In this document: positions 14,807 through 23,038 of the stretch, piece by piece
Layout: every line of letters begins with the position of its first letter
Numbering within the stretch: position 1 is the first letter of the stretch
From: UBA7332 sp051648105
Lineage (GTDB): Bacteria; Bacteroidota; Bacteroidia; Bacteroidales; UBA7332
Assembly: GCA_051648105.1 (NCBI GenBank)
Contig: JBOFEN010000065.1
Coordinates: 1 to 25,858, forward strand
Reading direction: 5' to 3'
DNA: 25,858 bases
Program-made: the position numbers and the translations under genes
The notes under the pieces: model-generated
The model's database searches: none
Told to the model about the DNA's origin: nothing
Seen by the model: the letters and a program-made list of their open reading frames with translations, nothing else

Positions 14807-16159
14807 TTACTTAATAATCCCTAATTGAAATAGTAGTATTAATAGAATAGCAACTGGAGCTAGATACTTCAAAGCTAAATGAAAAACATTGAAGCTAGCT
14901 CTACTAATATTTGATCCCATTCTCAACTCATCGTAAAACTTACTACTTGGCACTCTCCAACCAATAAACACAGCAATCAAGCAACCTGCAATAGGGAGAA
15001 TGAGATTAGAGGTTGTATAGTCTAACAGATCAAAAAAGCTACGTCCAAAGAAATGTAAATCGTACTCATTTCCTAGAGATAGGGAGCTAAATATACCGAG
15101 TACTCCAGATGCAAGAACAAGAAAAGCTACAGCCTTTTTACGACTAATCTTAAACTCCTCTATTGCAAAAGTTATTACCACTTCAGCAAGAGATATAGTT
15201 GAAGTTAAAGCTGCTATTGCCAAAAGCAGGAAGAACAACGAAGCCCATATCTGCCCACCAATCATCTGATTAAACACATTAGGAAGGGTAATAAAGACAA
15301 GTTCAGGACCCTGACCAGGTGCAATACCAAAAGTAAATACTGCTGGGAAAATAATAATACCAGCCAAAATTGCTACCAATGTATCAAGCATAGAAACAAT
15401 AAGAGCTGTACGCGGTATATTTGTATCCTTTTTAAAATAAGAACCATAGGTTATTGATATCCCTAAGCCTATACTCAAAGAAAAGAAGGCTTGGCCAAGA
15501 GCCTCAAGAATAACTTTCATATCAATCTTAGAGAAATCTGGTTTAAATAGAAAAGTCATACCCTCGAGTGCTCCCTCCAACATCAAAGATCGTCCACCCA
15601 TAATAAGAAGAAGTACAAAGAGTAGAGGCATTAATACATTAGACACCCTTTCTATTCCGTTCTTTATACCTCCAAGAGATACCATAGCTGTCAATCCTAA
15701 AAATATAAACAGCCAGAATATTGGTTTAACAGTACTCGAAGAGAAATTAGCAAAGATCTCATTTAGTTCTGCTGTACTCCTTCCCTCCAATCCCCCGGTT
15801 ACTGCTTGTATAAAATACTCAGCTGTCCAGCCAGCCACTACTGAATAAAACCCCATAATGAGCAGAGGACTCAATATACATAGCCAGCCAACTATTGGCC
15901 AATAACGACTTGTTGTAAGAGATTTAAATGCCCCTCTTGGATTTTGACCCGTTGTTCTACCCATATATAGCTCAGCAAGCATTACTGGAAGACCAACGGC
16001 AAGAATACATATCAAATAGACAATAAGAAAAGCCCCACCTCCATTTGTTCCTACTGTATATGGAAAGCGCCATATATTACCCAATCCTACTGCAGCACCA
16101 ACTGTTGCTGCAATCACCCCCATCTTTGTAGCGAAACCTACGCGCTGATTATTACTCAT
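14807..16159 (-). CDS. Sodium-dependent amino-acid symporter, NSS/SNF family (copy 2)
   Basis: A paralogue of the neighbouring symporter, 450 aa, aligning with it end to end without large gaps. It shows the same AAVGLGNIWRFPY helix-1 signature (22-34), FFSLSIGLG in helix 6 and LTSTISLAEV in helix 8, so both the substrate site and Na2 site look intact. The two proteins differ most in the extracellular loop after helix 3 (~120-142) and near the C-terminus (~360-400), where specificity or regulation could have diverged. It is the first gene of the pair, with a -7 box 48 bp upstream. It lies directly downstream of the peptidase operon, so uptake of released amino acids is a reasonable but unproven role. 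Confidence 0.93.
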   Translation of the reverse strand: MSNNQRVGFATKMGVIAATVGAAVGLGNIWRFPYTVGTNGGGAFLIVYLICILAVGLPVMLAELYMGRTTGQNPRGAFKSLTTSRYWPIVGWLCILSPLLIMGFYSVVAGWTAEYFIQAVTGGLEGRSTAELNEIFANFSSSTVKPIFWLFIFLGLTAMVSLGGIKNGIERVSNVLMPLLFVLLLIMGGRSLMLEGALEGMTFLFKPDFSKIDMKVILEALGQAFFSLSIGLGISITYGSYFKKDTNIPRTALIVSMLDTLVAILAGIIIFPAVFTFGIAPGQGPELVFITLPNVFNQMIGGQIWASLFFLLLAIAALTSTISLAEVVITFAIEEFKISRKKAVAFLVLASGVLGIFSSLSLGNEYDLHFFGRSFFDLLDYTTSNLILPIAGCLIAVFIGWRVPSSKFYDELRMGSNISRASFNVFHLALKYLAPVAILLILLFQLGIIK

Positions 16160-16206
16160 AAGGCTATTTTACTATTAATTTAATACAGAAATAATATATC
16201 AAATTA

Positions 16207-16214
16207 CAAATATA
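16207..16214 (-). promoter_or_regulatory. Probable -7 box of the symporter pair
   Basis: Minus-strand TATATTTG matches TAnnTTTG, 48 bp before the ATG of symporter copy 2. No -33 TTTG at the usual spacing. A small hairpin (CAGTTT/AAACTG, 16238-16255) lies between this box and the end of the FMN-protein gene and may be a weak terminator for the operon upstream. Confidence 0.45.
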
Positions 16215-16301
16215 ACGCAAAATGGCGATCAGCCTATCAGTTTAAAACAAAACTGAATATAAAAGAGGTTGATTGATGTAATATATGGCGCCTACTATAG
16301 A

Positions 16302-16796
16302 CTACCTAATTGGATTGGCTATTGATTTATCACTAATCAATTTAATATTCTCTATTACAGCCTCAGATGTTAATGTGGCACCAGTTACAGCATCAACACT
16401 CCTTTTCGAAGCATCCTTTATGTCAGTACCATTCCATCTCTTGAGGAATCCACTTCTATAGATCTTATTCAGATAACTTGGAGTTTCAAATGAGTTTACA
16501 ACAGCCACCTTAACTATCTTGTGACTCTTATCCGTCACAACAATAGTTGGAACATCCTCATAATACCCCCAAATATCACTACCATACTCTTGACTATTGA
16601 AAAGATAACCTACCTCCTTTCCTTTCTTGTCAATAACACTATTCCAAATAGTATTAATTGGCTTTATCTCAGCTGCAGATGGATATACCGTTCTCACACT
16701 ATCAATTATAGAATCAGCCTTACGAGTAGGCTCTGCACCATTAATTGTAATATTGATGGTAACTGCAAAAAATGCTAATAATACAATTCTCTTCAT
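16302..16796 (-). CDS. Secreted FMN-binding domain protein
   Basis: A 164-aa protein with a signal peptide (1-~20) and one FMN_bind domain (~55-155), the fold found in NqrC and RnfG. The motif DAVTGATLT (135-143) fits the flavinylation signature Dxx(S/T)GA(S/T)xT. In this family ApbE attaches FMN by a phosphoester bond to the last Thr, here T143. Such proteins move electrons outside the cytoplasm. With no membrane anchor beyond the signal peptide, it should be free in the periplasm or exported. It is the last gene of the peptidase operon, 7 bp after the dipeptidyl-peptidase. Its electron donor and acceptor are unknown, and no NADH:quinone-type membrane partner or ApbE is visible in the window. 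Confidence 0.85.
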   Translation of the reverse strand: MKRIVLLAFFAVTINITINGAEPTRKADSIIDSVRTVYPSAAEIKPINTIWNSVIDKKGKEVGYLFNSQEYGSDIWGYYEDVPTIVVTDKSHKIVKVAVVNSFETPSYLNKIYRSGFLKRWNGTDIKDASKRSVDAVTGATLTSEAVIENIKLISDKSIANPIR

Positions 16797-16803
16797 ATAA
16801 CAA

Positions 16804-18987
16804 TTATCTTATATCTAGTTCCTTTATTAAGTGAGATGATGGTGAATATTTATCCAATATGAATAAAATATATCTTGCATCAACAGTTATTGATCTACAT
16901 AACTCAGGCATATATCTATAGTCAGAAGCTACACCTTTTACATATCTATCGAAGTTGATACCAACAAATTCACCTTTAGCATTAATTACAGCACTACCCG
17001 AACTAGCACTCGTTGTGTGACAGTTGGTAACAAAATTGACTGGGACATCCCCATCAACAGCGTAATCACCAAAATCGCGACTCTTATATAAAGCTCTAAG
17101 CTTACGAGGCAGATAGTAAGAGGCTGAGTCTCCATGAACATCTGCCTTCTTAACAAGATCACTCAAGAATGTTTGAGCTGGTAAATCTTCAACAGTCTTA
17201 ACCTTTCCAAAGCTATACCTCATAGTTCTGTTTGCATCTGGATATAGCAATTCACCCTTCTTGAACTCAGTATAAGCCTTAAGATAGGTAGAATAAATCC
17301 CCCTCTGCTCTTCTTGCAATTTAGTTCTTTGACGAGCTATATGATTAACATTTACTCTATAATATCCTATTGCCAACTGATATACTGGATCATTCTTTAG
17401 CCTATCTGGTCCGTCTTGAAGAATATTTATAAGAAAAGATCTAATGCTATCCTTATTTGTCAATATTGAGTTAGCAAAAGCATGCTGTGAATATAACTCC
17501 ATATCCCCATTAAACTCCTTTGCTGCACGAAGCATCTCAACAGAATAAAATTTAGATGGCATTTCATTCATATAAACAGTGATCATATCTCTGAACATCT
17601 TTCTATCCATCTCGTAGTCCCAATTGTAGAAGTATTGGTTTGTGAGATTAAGTAGTTTATCAGCTTCACTTTTCACCGCTTTCTCATTAATTCGTTTACG
17701 GTCAAACATTGCCATAAGCTTCTCGAATTTACCCGCAATCGGCACTATCTCCGCACCCTGCAAACCAGCTTCTTGGAAGTATACGTCTGCTAAATTATAT
17801 ACAGCTAACTCTTCATAATTATCTCTAAGTCTACTTAGAACATCTCCATAAAGTTCTTTTCTCTTAGAGTTAGAATCAACCCAACGTTGAAAATCAACCT
17901 CTTCAGCTCTCTTCTTTTCAACAAGATTCATCTGTCGAACACCCTCAATCTCTCCCTTCCAACGAAGATAGCTATTCTCAATAGAGTGCATCCTACTAGT
18001 ATAACGAAGTCTAAGAGTTGGGTTATCTCCAATAGCTTCACGCAAAAGCTCTAGCTTCTTCTCTCTAATAGTAACTCGTGCTACGTTCTGCTCATTAATA
18101 ATCTTATCTAAAGCATAAGATGGAATATATTCTCTTGAAATACTTGGATAACCAAATACCATAGTAAAATCATTTGGCTTAACACCCGCCTTAGATATAG
18201 GTAGCCATTTTGTTGGGCGATAAGGTTTATTACTCTTTGAATATGGTGCTGGATTGTTATTCTCATCAGCATATACTCTAAGAATAGCGAAGTCTCCAGT
18301 ATGGCGAGGCCACTGCCAATTATCAAACTCTCCAGCATATCGACCAATCTGCATAGGAGGGGCTGCTACCATTCTAACATCCTTATATATTCGATAAGTA
18401 TTCAGAACATACCCGTTGCCAGCCATCTGAGAAGAAACTTGAGATATTGAATTGGGATACTTCTTATCCATTCTCTCACCAATAGCCTTTGATCTTTCAT
18501 TGATTATTGCATTCTTCTCTCTCGGATCTGTGATTTTATCAGTTCCATTCAATATCTCTTTAGTTACATCTTCTTGATGAATAAGGAGTGTTACCTGAAG
18601 TCCATCACAATTAGTTTCCTGCTCCCTATTCTTTGACCAATAACCATACTTCATAAAGTCGTTATCATCAGATGAGAATCTCTCAAGATGATTAAAAACG
18701 GCATGGTGATTTGTAATAATCAATCCTTCAGAAGATATAAAGCTAGCAGAAGCATATGCCCTAAGATCTTGACCTGCAGAAGTTAGAGCCATTACAGCCT
18801 CTGTGATATCTGGTTTTGTCTCACTGTATATCTCCTCTGCAGTTAGTTGCAAACCCATCTGTTTCATCTTCTTTATATTCTGATCCTTAACTAAGGATGG
18901 ATACCAAAATCCCTCATCTGCACTTATTGCTGAAGAACATAGCATTAATGAGAATGAGATAGCGAATACCTTACTGTATTTGTTCAT
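16804..18987 (-). CDS. S46 family dipeptidyl-peptidase, DPP11-like
   Basis: A serine exopeptidase that removes dipeptides from oligopeptides in the periplasm. The ATG at 18985-18987 was chosen because it starts a normal signal peptide (cleavage near A23/D24, mature DEGFWYP) and gives 727 aa; the longer frame has only a TTG. The triad reads H95 in TNHHAVF, D232 in NWQWPRHTGDF and S663 in ASSGSAV. NWxWPRHTGD is the substrate N-terminus recognition segment. Arg681, 18 residues after the Ser, corresponds to Arg673 of P. gingivalis DPP11, which selects Asp/Glu at P1; DPP7 has Gly there. Oddities are the loss of the usual GGNSGSP context (here SASSGSA) and Ala in place of Cys after the catalytic His. 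Activity is probable but not assured. It follows the metalloprotease gene by 21 bp. Confidence 0.88.
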   Translation of the reverse strand: MNKYSKVFAISFSLMLCSSAISADEGFWYPSLVKDQNIKKMKQMGLQLTAEEIYSETKPDITEAVMALTSAGQDLRAYASASFISSEGLIITNHHAVFNHLERFSSDDNDFMKYGYWSKNREQETNCDGLQVTLLIHQEDVTKEILNGTDKITDPREKNAIINERSKAIGERMDKKYPNSISQVSSQMAGNGYVLNTYRIYKDVRMVAAPPMQIGRYAGEFDNWQWPRHTGDFAILRVYADENNNPAPYSKSNKPYRPTKWLPISKAGVKPNDFTMVFGYPSISREYIPSYALDKIINEQNVARVTIREKKLELLREAIGDNPTLRLRYTSRMHSIENSYLRWKGEIEGVRQMNLVEKKRAEEVDFQRWVDSNSKRKELYGDVLSRLRDNYEELAVYNLADVYFQEAGLQGAEIVPIAGKFEKLMAMFDRKRINEKAVKSEADKLLNLTNQYFYNWDYEMDRKMFRDMITVYMNEMPSKFYSVEMLRAAKEFNGDMELYSQHAFANSILTNKDSIRSFLINILQDGPDRLKNDPVYQLAIGYYRVNVNHIARQRTKLQEEQRGIYSTYLKAYTEFKKGELLYPDANRTMRYSFGKVKTVEDLPAQTFLSDLVKKADVHGDSASYYLPRKLRALYKSRDFGDYAVDGDVPVNFVTNCHTTSASSGSAVINAKGEFVGINFDRYVKGVASDYRYMPELCRSITVDARYILFILDKYSPSSHLIKELDIR

Positions 18988-19008
18988 TATTATATCGTTT
19001 TTCAATTA

Positions 19009-21396
19009 TTATTTCATCATTTCTAATAGAAAAGTGTAGTGTCCTACATTACTTCCACCTTGAGATATTAGAGAGTTTAATCTCTGTTTAGCCTTAACTT
19101 TAGCCCCCATAGCAGCCGAAGAAGCTATCATATCAGATGGAGATATAGATTTTTCACTCTTTGTCGCATTGGACAATATTGTCTCTATCCCCTGAATATA
19201 TGATATCTGTATAGCCTTATCATAGCTACTCAACCTAGTGGTCGATATATTAACAAACACTTCACTATGAAGATCATCAAAATAGTTAACCACCGAATAT
19301 AGATCAGAAGAGACATTTTCCGATGAATCCACCATACGACTCAGCATATTTGGGCTCAGTAATGCCGCAATAAGGTCATTTTGACGCTTAATGAATGAGG
19401 CACTCTTATTACCTAAAATGGCTGTTAGCTCACTAGGATTTACCCAATTACTACTCTCTCTGAGATTTCGAAAGATAAACTGTAGAGCTTCACGTTGCTT
19501 AGCTTTAGCTACAACTTTATACCTAGGAGACAGATCATCTGAAGACCTATTATAAGTGTATACTCCTCCAATATATGATGCCGATAGAGTAAGATGTCTA
19601 AGATATTGACGATGTATCCCATCAACGATCTCACTTAATTCTGATTGACTATTACCATACTCATTGAACCACTCAAGAAGATTTGATGTGATGTATTTAA
19701 GATTTTTAATAGCTAGATCGCCCGAGGCTACAAGATCATTACTGAGAGCATCCGACTGAGCCGATGGATCTGGCACTACAACTGCCGCTGTCATAGGTGC
19801 AAACATATAGAAGGGATCGTTTTCCTTACCCTTAAAGATACTATTCAATTTTGGCAACTCATCTATTGCACTATTTACATCAAAGATTGGTTTATAGCCA
19901 TACTCAATTGATAGGTAGTCAAATGGTCCAAGATCTGGAGGAATCATCCTTACACCACGCCCTGCGTCGCCTGGCTGTGCAACATGATTATTCCTGGCAT
20001 AATCCATAATTGTTGCTGTTGTACCATACTTCTGTGTGAAAGAAGGTGATCTAAGAGAATCAACCGGGTAGGCATATGAACCCCTCATATTGTGTTGTAA
20101 TCCTAAACAGTGACCAACTTCATGTGAAACCGCATATCTAATTAGCTCCCCAAGAACATCGTCATCCATTTTCAACTTACGAGCACGAGGATCAGCTGCT
20201 GCAGTCTGTAGAAACCTCCATCTCTGAAGAAGATTAACCACACTATGATACCAAAGAATATCAGCTTGTATAATCTCTCCCGAACGAGGATCATTCCAAC
20301 ATGGACCAGATGCATTCTCTTGCTCTGTAGCAATATAGTGTAGGCAGTTTTTTGTAATATCATTTGAAGAGAAATCTGGATCTTTAGGAAAATCATATGC
20401 TTTAATGACATTCTTAAAACCTATTGCCTCAAAAGCCTTATTCCATATCTCAATACCCTCTCTAGCATAAACTCTATACTTGTAAGGCATTACAGTATCT
20501 ACATAAAAAACTATCTGTTTTGCTGGCTCAACAAGCTCTCCACGTTTATACTTATCTAGATCCTCTGCTCTAGGTTCTACTCTAAATCTTGATATGAATC
20601 TACGCGAATCAACTGGTGAATCAACACTGTAAATACGCTTGGAGTCATTCATAAAGCCCACTCTAGAGTCGCTATATCTCTCCCTCATTGGCTCCTTAGA
20701 GAGAAGAAGTATAGAGTAGTTCATACTAACAGCAAATGGTTCACGAGCTCCAACATAGTAGTAGTCTGATACTATTTCAACATTTTGCTCATAAACCTTA
20801 TGAGACTTTATCCCACCTAATTTGGTCTCAAGCTTTCCACTCTTTGATAGATCTGATGGCCAAACCTCCGACACCTCATCAGTGAAATACTTAGTAACAT
20901 CTATAATACTATTACCACCCTTCGAAGCAACTATATCAAATATTCTAGTAACTGGCTCTATATTATTTCTCTCAACAGAGGGGAGTATTGAATCATTATT
21001 AAGCGTCACATTCTTACTCACAGGGATAATCATCAGTAGTCTACCCTTATCTTTTTTAAATGAAAAGAGTTTAGGATTACTTCTTCTTTGTCCTGCGGCA
21101 ATAGACTTATTATTACTAATAGCAGCAACTCTTGCACCTAATAACATATCCCTCCCTAATAGTGAATCAGGAATCTCAATATATAACGATCCTCCTTTTT
21201 TTATTAATGTAATAAACCCTTTAGAGATAGATGACCCTGAATATAACTTATCATAAGGAGACAAACGTGGCTTAGCAAGGGTATCACTTCCACTTTGCTC
21301 TACTCGTTTATCATTCCCCTTTATGCGCGGCTCCCTAGAGTATCCCTCTCCAATCGATATTGCTAATAGCAATAGTATGCATAATAACTGTTTCAT
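19009..21396 (-). CDS. Secreted zinc-dependent metalloprotease (DUF5117/DUF4953 type)
   Basis: A 795-aa exported protein with a signal peptide (1-~20) and a long N-terminal region of the DUF5117 kind. A metzincin-like catalytic core has H425-E-V-G-H429-C-L-G-L-Q-H435, matching HExxHxxGxxH with three zinc ligands and catalytic E426. TATIMDYARN follows about 35 residues later, with a likely Met-turn. This matches the large zinc-dependent metalloproteases of Bacteroidetes that carry DUF5117 and DUF4953, whose substrates are mostly unknown. There is no type IX secretion C-terminal domain or lipobox visible, so a periplasmic location is likely. It begins 15 bp after the beta-barrel gene and is followed at 21 bp by the dipeptidyl-peptidase. 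That order suggests endoproteolysis followed by dipeptide release. Confidence 0.87.
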   Translation of the reverse strand: MKQLLCILLLLAISIGEGYSREPRIKGNDKRVEQSGSDTLAKPRLSPYDKLYSGSSISKGFITLIKKGGSLYIEIPDSLLGRDMLLGARVAAISNNKSIAAGQRRSNPKLFSFKKDKGRLLMIIPVSKNVTLNNDSILPSVERNNIEPVTRIFDIVASKGGNSIIDVTKYFTDEVSEVWPSDLSKSGKLETKLGGIKSHKVYEQNVEIVSDYYYVGAREPFAVSMNYSILLLSKEPMRERYSDSRVGFMNDSKRIYSVDSPVDSRRFISRFRVEPRAEDLDKYKRGELVEPAKQIVFYVDTVMPYKYRVYAREGIEIWNKAFEAIGFKNVIKAYDFPKDPDFSSNDITKNCLHYIATEQENASGPCWNDPRSGEIIQADILWYHSVVNLLQRWRFLQTAAADPRARKLKMDDDVLGELIRYAVSHEVGHCLGLQHNMRGSYAYPVDSLRSPSFTQKYGTTATIMDYARNNHVAQPGDAGRGVRMIPPDLGPFDYLSIEYGYKPIFDVNSAIDELPKLNSIFKGKENDPFYMFAPMTAAVVVPDPSAQSDALSNDLVASGDLAIKNLKYITSNLLEWFNEYGNSQSELSEIVDGIHRQYLRHLTLSASYIGGVYTYNRSSDDLSPRYKVVAKAKQREALQFIFRNLRESSNWVNPSELTAILGNKSASFIKRQNDLIAALLSPNMLSRMVDSSENVSSDLYSVVNYFDDLHSEVFVNISTTRLSSYDKAIQISYIQGIETILSNATKSEKSISPSDMIASSAAMGAKVKAKQRLNSLISQGGSNVGHYTFLLEMMK

Positions 21397-21411
21397 AATT
21401 TAATCTTCAAT

Positions 21412-23028
21412 TTACATGGTAACTATACCAAATGCTATACCATTACCTATCCAATTCCCAAATCGTGAACTGTCAGAGAATCTGTTATCAGTAAATATAC
21501 GCAAATAGCCACTCAAAGACAACTTACCAGCCTCTATAGGGAAAGAGTAGTTAACATTTGCCTTAACAATAAACTGATTTGCTGCATAGAACTCTGCATC
21601 TGGAATCCAAATATTCTTTGCTAGATCATTCTCATAGCTATTCAACAATAAGTCTGCCCTGGTTGAGAACTGATAACCTAGATCAGCCTCAAGAGATATA
21701 GTATGTCTCTTAATATTGAAAAGACGAACACCTCCTGAGATAGTTGATTTTAGAGCCCCAACCTTGATATAAGATAGAGGTACATTATATCTATTTTCAA
21801 ATGCACTAAAGTTAACATCCGCTCCTACATACCATCTATAAGATGATCTATTATTATCTAGTTGAGTCAACTTATAAGATAGATCGAGATTCATTCTGTC
21901 AACTTCATACTGGTTTCTATATACAAAGTTGGTTATCCACTCCTTTGAAGTAATACCCGTAGCAGGATCCCTAATCTCATTTAGAGACTGAATAAACTCG
22001 TTCGCTTGAGCACTATAAAGGTTTGCTTTAACAGATGCCGAATGAGATAAAACACCTTTATCTACTAATATCCTTGAAGAGAATTCAAATCTATCAGAAA
22101 GATACTCACCAGGTGATCTTCTTGTATCACCTAAAACCTCCTGATTCTCTATTTCATACCCCAAGGATGTTATCCATTTTAAAGACCCAACTTGATATGA
22201 GCCTTGTAACTCAGCTCCCCAAAAGTCACTTACAAACTGTCTTCTAAAGGAGTTGAAGCCTCTTAAAATACCATTACCATTCTCGGCACCTGGATTTAGA
22301 CGTGGCTCTTCGCCATTCTCTAGTCCTACCATTGGGTAGTAGTTAAAGTTTGGATCCTCTTGTACTGTGGTCACATTAGGCATTTTCTCCTTACGATAGC
22401 GATAAGAGAGAGTTGCACCTAGAGTAAACCTATCAGTAAAGTTATATGTGATCGCAGGAGATATTGAGTAGTCCGCTAAATAACTTCTGCTTCTAGGATC
22501 TCTAAGTCGAGAGACATCACCAACAAGATAGTTTATTGAAGCCCCAAGCTTCAATCTATCTGTTGTGTGGTGTGCAATCTTAGCCTTAAAGTCAAAGAAT
22601 TGACTATCATAATCTGCTTGTATTGCACTACCGAATATATAGGGAGTACCTCCATAAGTATCAATAACATCAGACCAAGCTCTATTGGTCTCCCTATTCA
22701 TATCAAACTTAAAAGATCCCCAAACTATAAACTTAGGAGTTATTCTATCGTATCTATCAGTCTTAAAAGTGATACCATTAACAGCATCACCCTCTTGAGA
22801 TCTATGTAGATCACCTCCAGATAGATAACCAGAGATCTCACTTTGCCCATGTTGATTATAATCCTCAAGAGCTAATCCCGCAGCATTATTACTAATACCC
22901 CAGCTCATTCTAGAGATTTTCATCTCTCTCTCTTGAGTAGATAATGGTTTTTCTTCGGCACTCTGAGCCTGAACCATAGTTGCACCCATACAGAATAGTA
23001 AGGAAGCTAATATCTCTATTTTTCTCAT
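21412..23028 (-). CDS. Outer-membrane beta-barrel protein, DUF6850-like
   Basis: A 538-aa protein with a signal peptide (1-~22, ending VQAQ) and a body made of alternating hydrophobic/polar strands rich in Tyr, Arg, Asn and Ser with short turns, as in outer-membrane barrels. Examples are TPKFIVWGSFKFDM, ITYNFTDRFTLGATLSYRYR and LKWITSLGYEIEN. It matches my recollection of the DUF6850 barrels that accompany DUF4876 proteins and a TonB-dependent receptor; the assignment is by pattern and context. The C-terminus ends ...GIAFGIVTM without the terminal aromatic common in barrels. It lies 10 bp after the DUF4876 gene and 15 bp before the metalloprotease. Its job is unknown; a substrate-binding or secondary channel role is a guess. 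Confidence 0.68.
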   Translation of the reverse strand: MRKIEILASLLFCMGATMVQAQSAEEKPLSTQEREMKISRMSWGISNNAAGLALEDYNQHGQSEISGYLSGGDLHRSQEGDAVNGITFKTDRYDRITPKFIVWGSFKFDMNRETNRAWSDVIDTYGGTPYIFGSAIQADYDSQFFDFKAKIAHHTTDRLKLGASINYLVGDVSRLRDPRSRSYLADYSISPAITYNFTDRFTLGATLSYRYRKEKMPNVTTVQEDPNFNYYPMVGLENGEEPRLNPGAENGNGILRGFNSFRRQFVSDFWGAELQGSYQVGSLKWITSLGYEIENQEVLGDTRRSPGEYLSDRFEFSSRILVDKGVLSHSASVKANLYSAQANEFIQSLNEIRDPATGITSKEWITNFVYRNQYEVDRMNLDLSYKLTQLDNNRSSYRWYVGADVNFSAFENRYNVPLSYIKVGALKSTISGGVRLFNIKRHTISLEADLGYQFSTRADLLLNSYENDLAKNIWIPDAEFYAANQFIVKANVNYSFPIEAGKLSLSGYLRIFTDNRFSDSSRFGNWIGNGIAFGIVTM

Positions 23029-23038
23029 TGTATTCTGA

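Noticed and set aside
18988..19005. TTG start for the dipeptidyl-peptidase
   Set aside because: The ATG at 18985-18987 starts a clean signal peptide, so the six extra residues are unlikely to be translated.
20822..21256. Plus-strand frame inside the metalloprotease gene
   Set aside because: Antisense shadow with no start context, promoter or recognisable domain.
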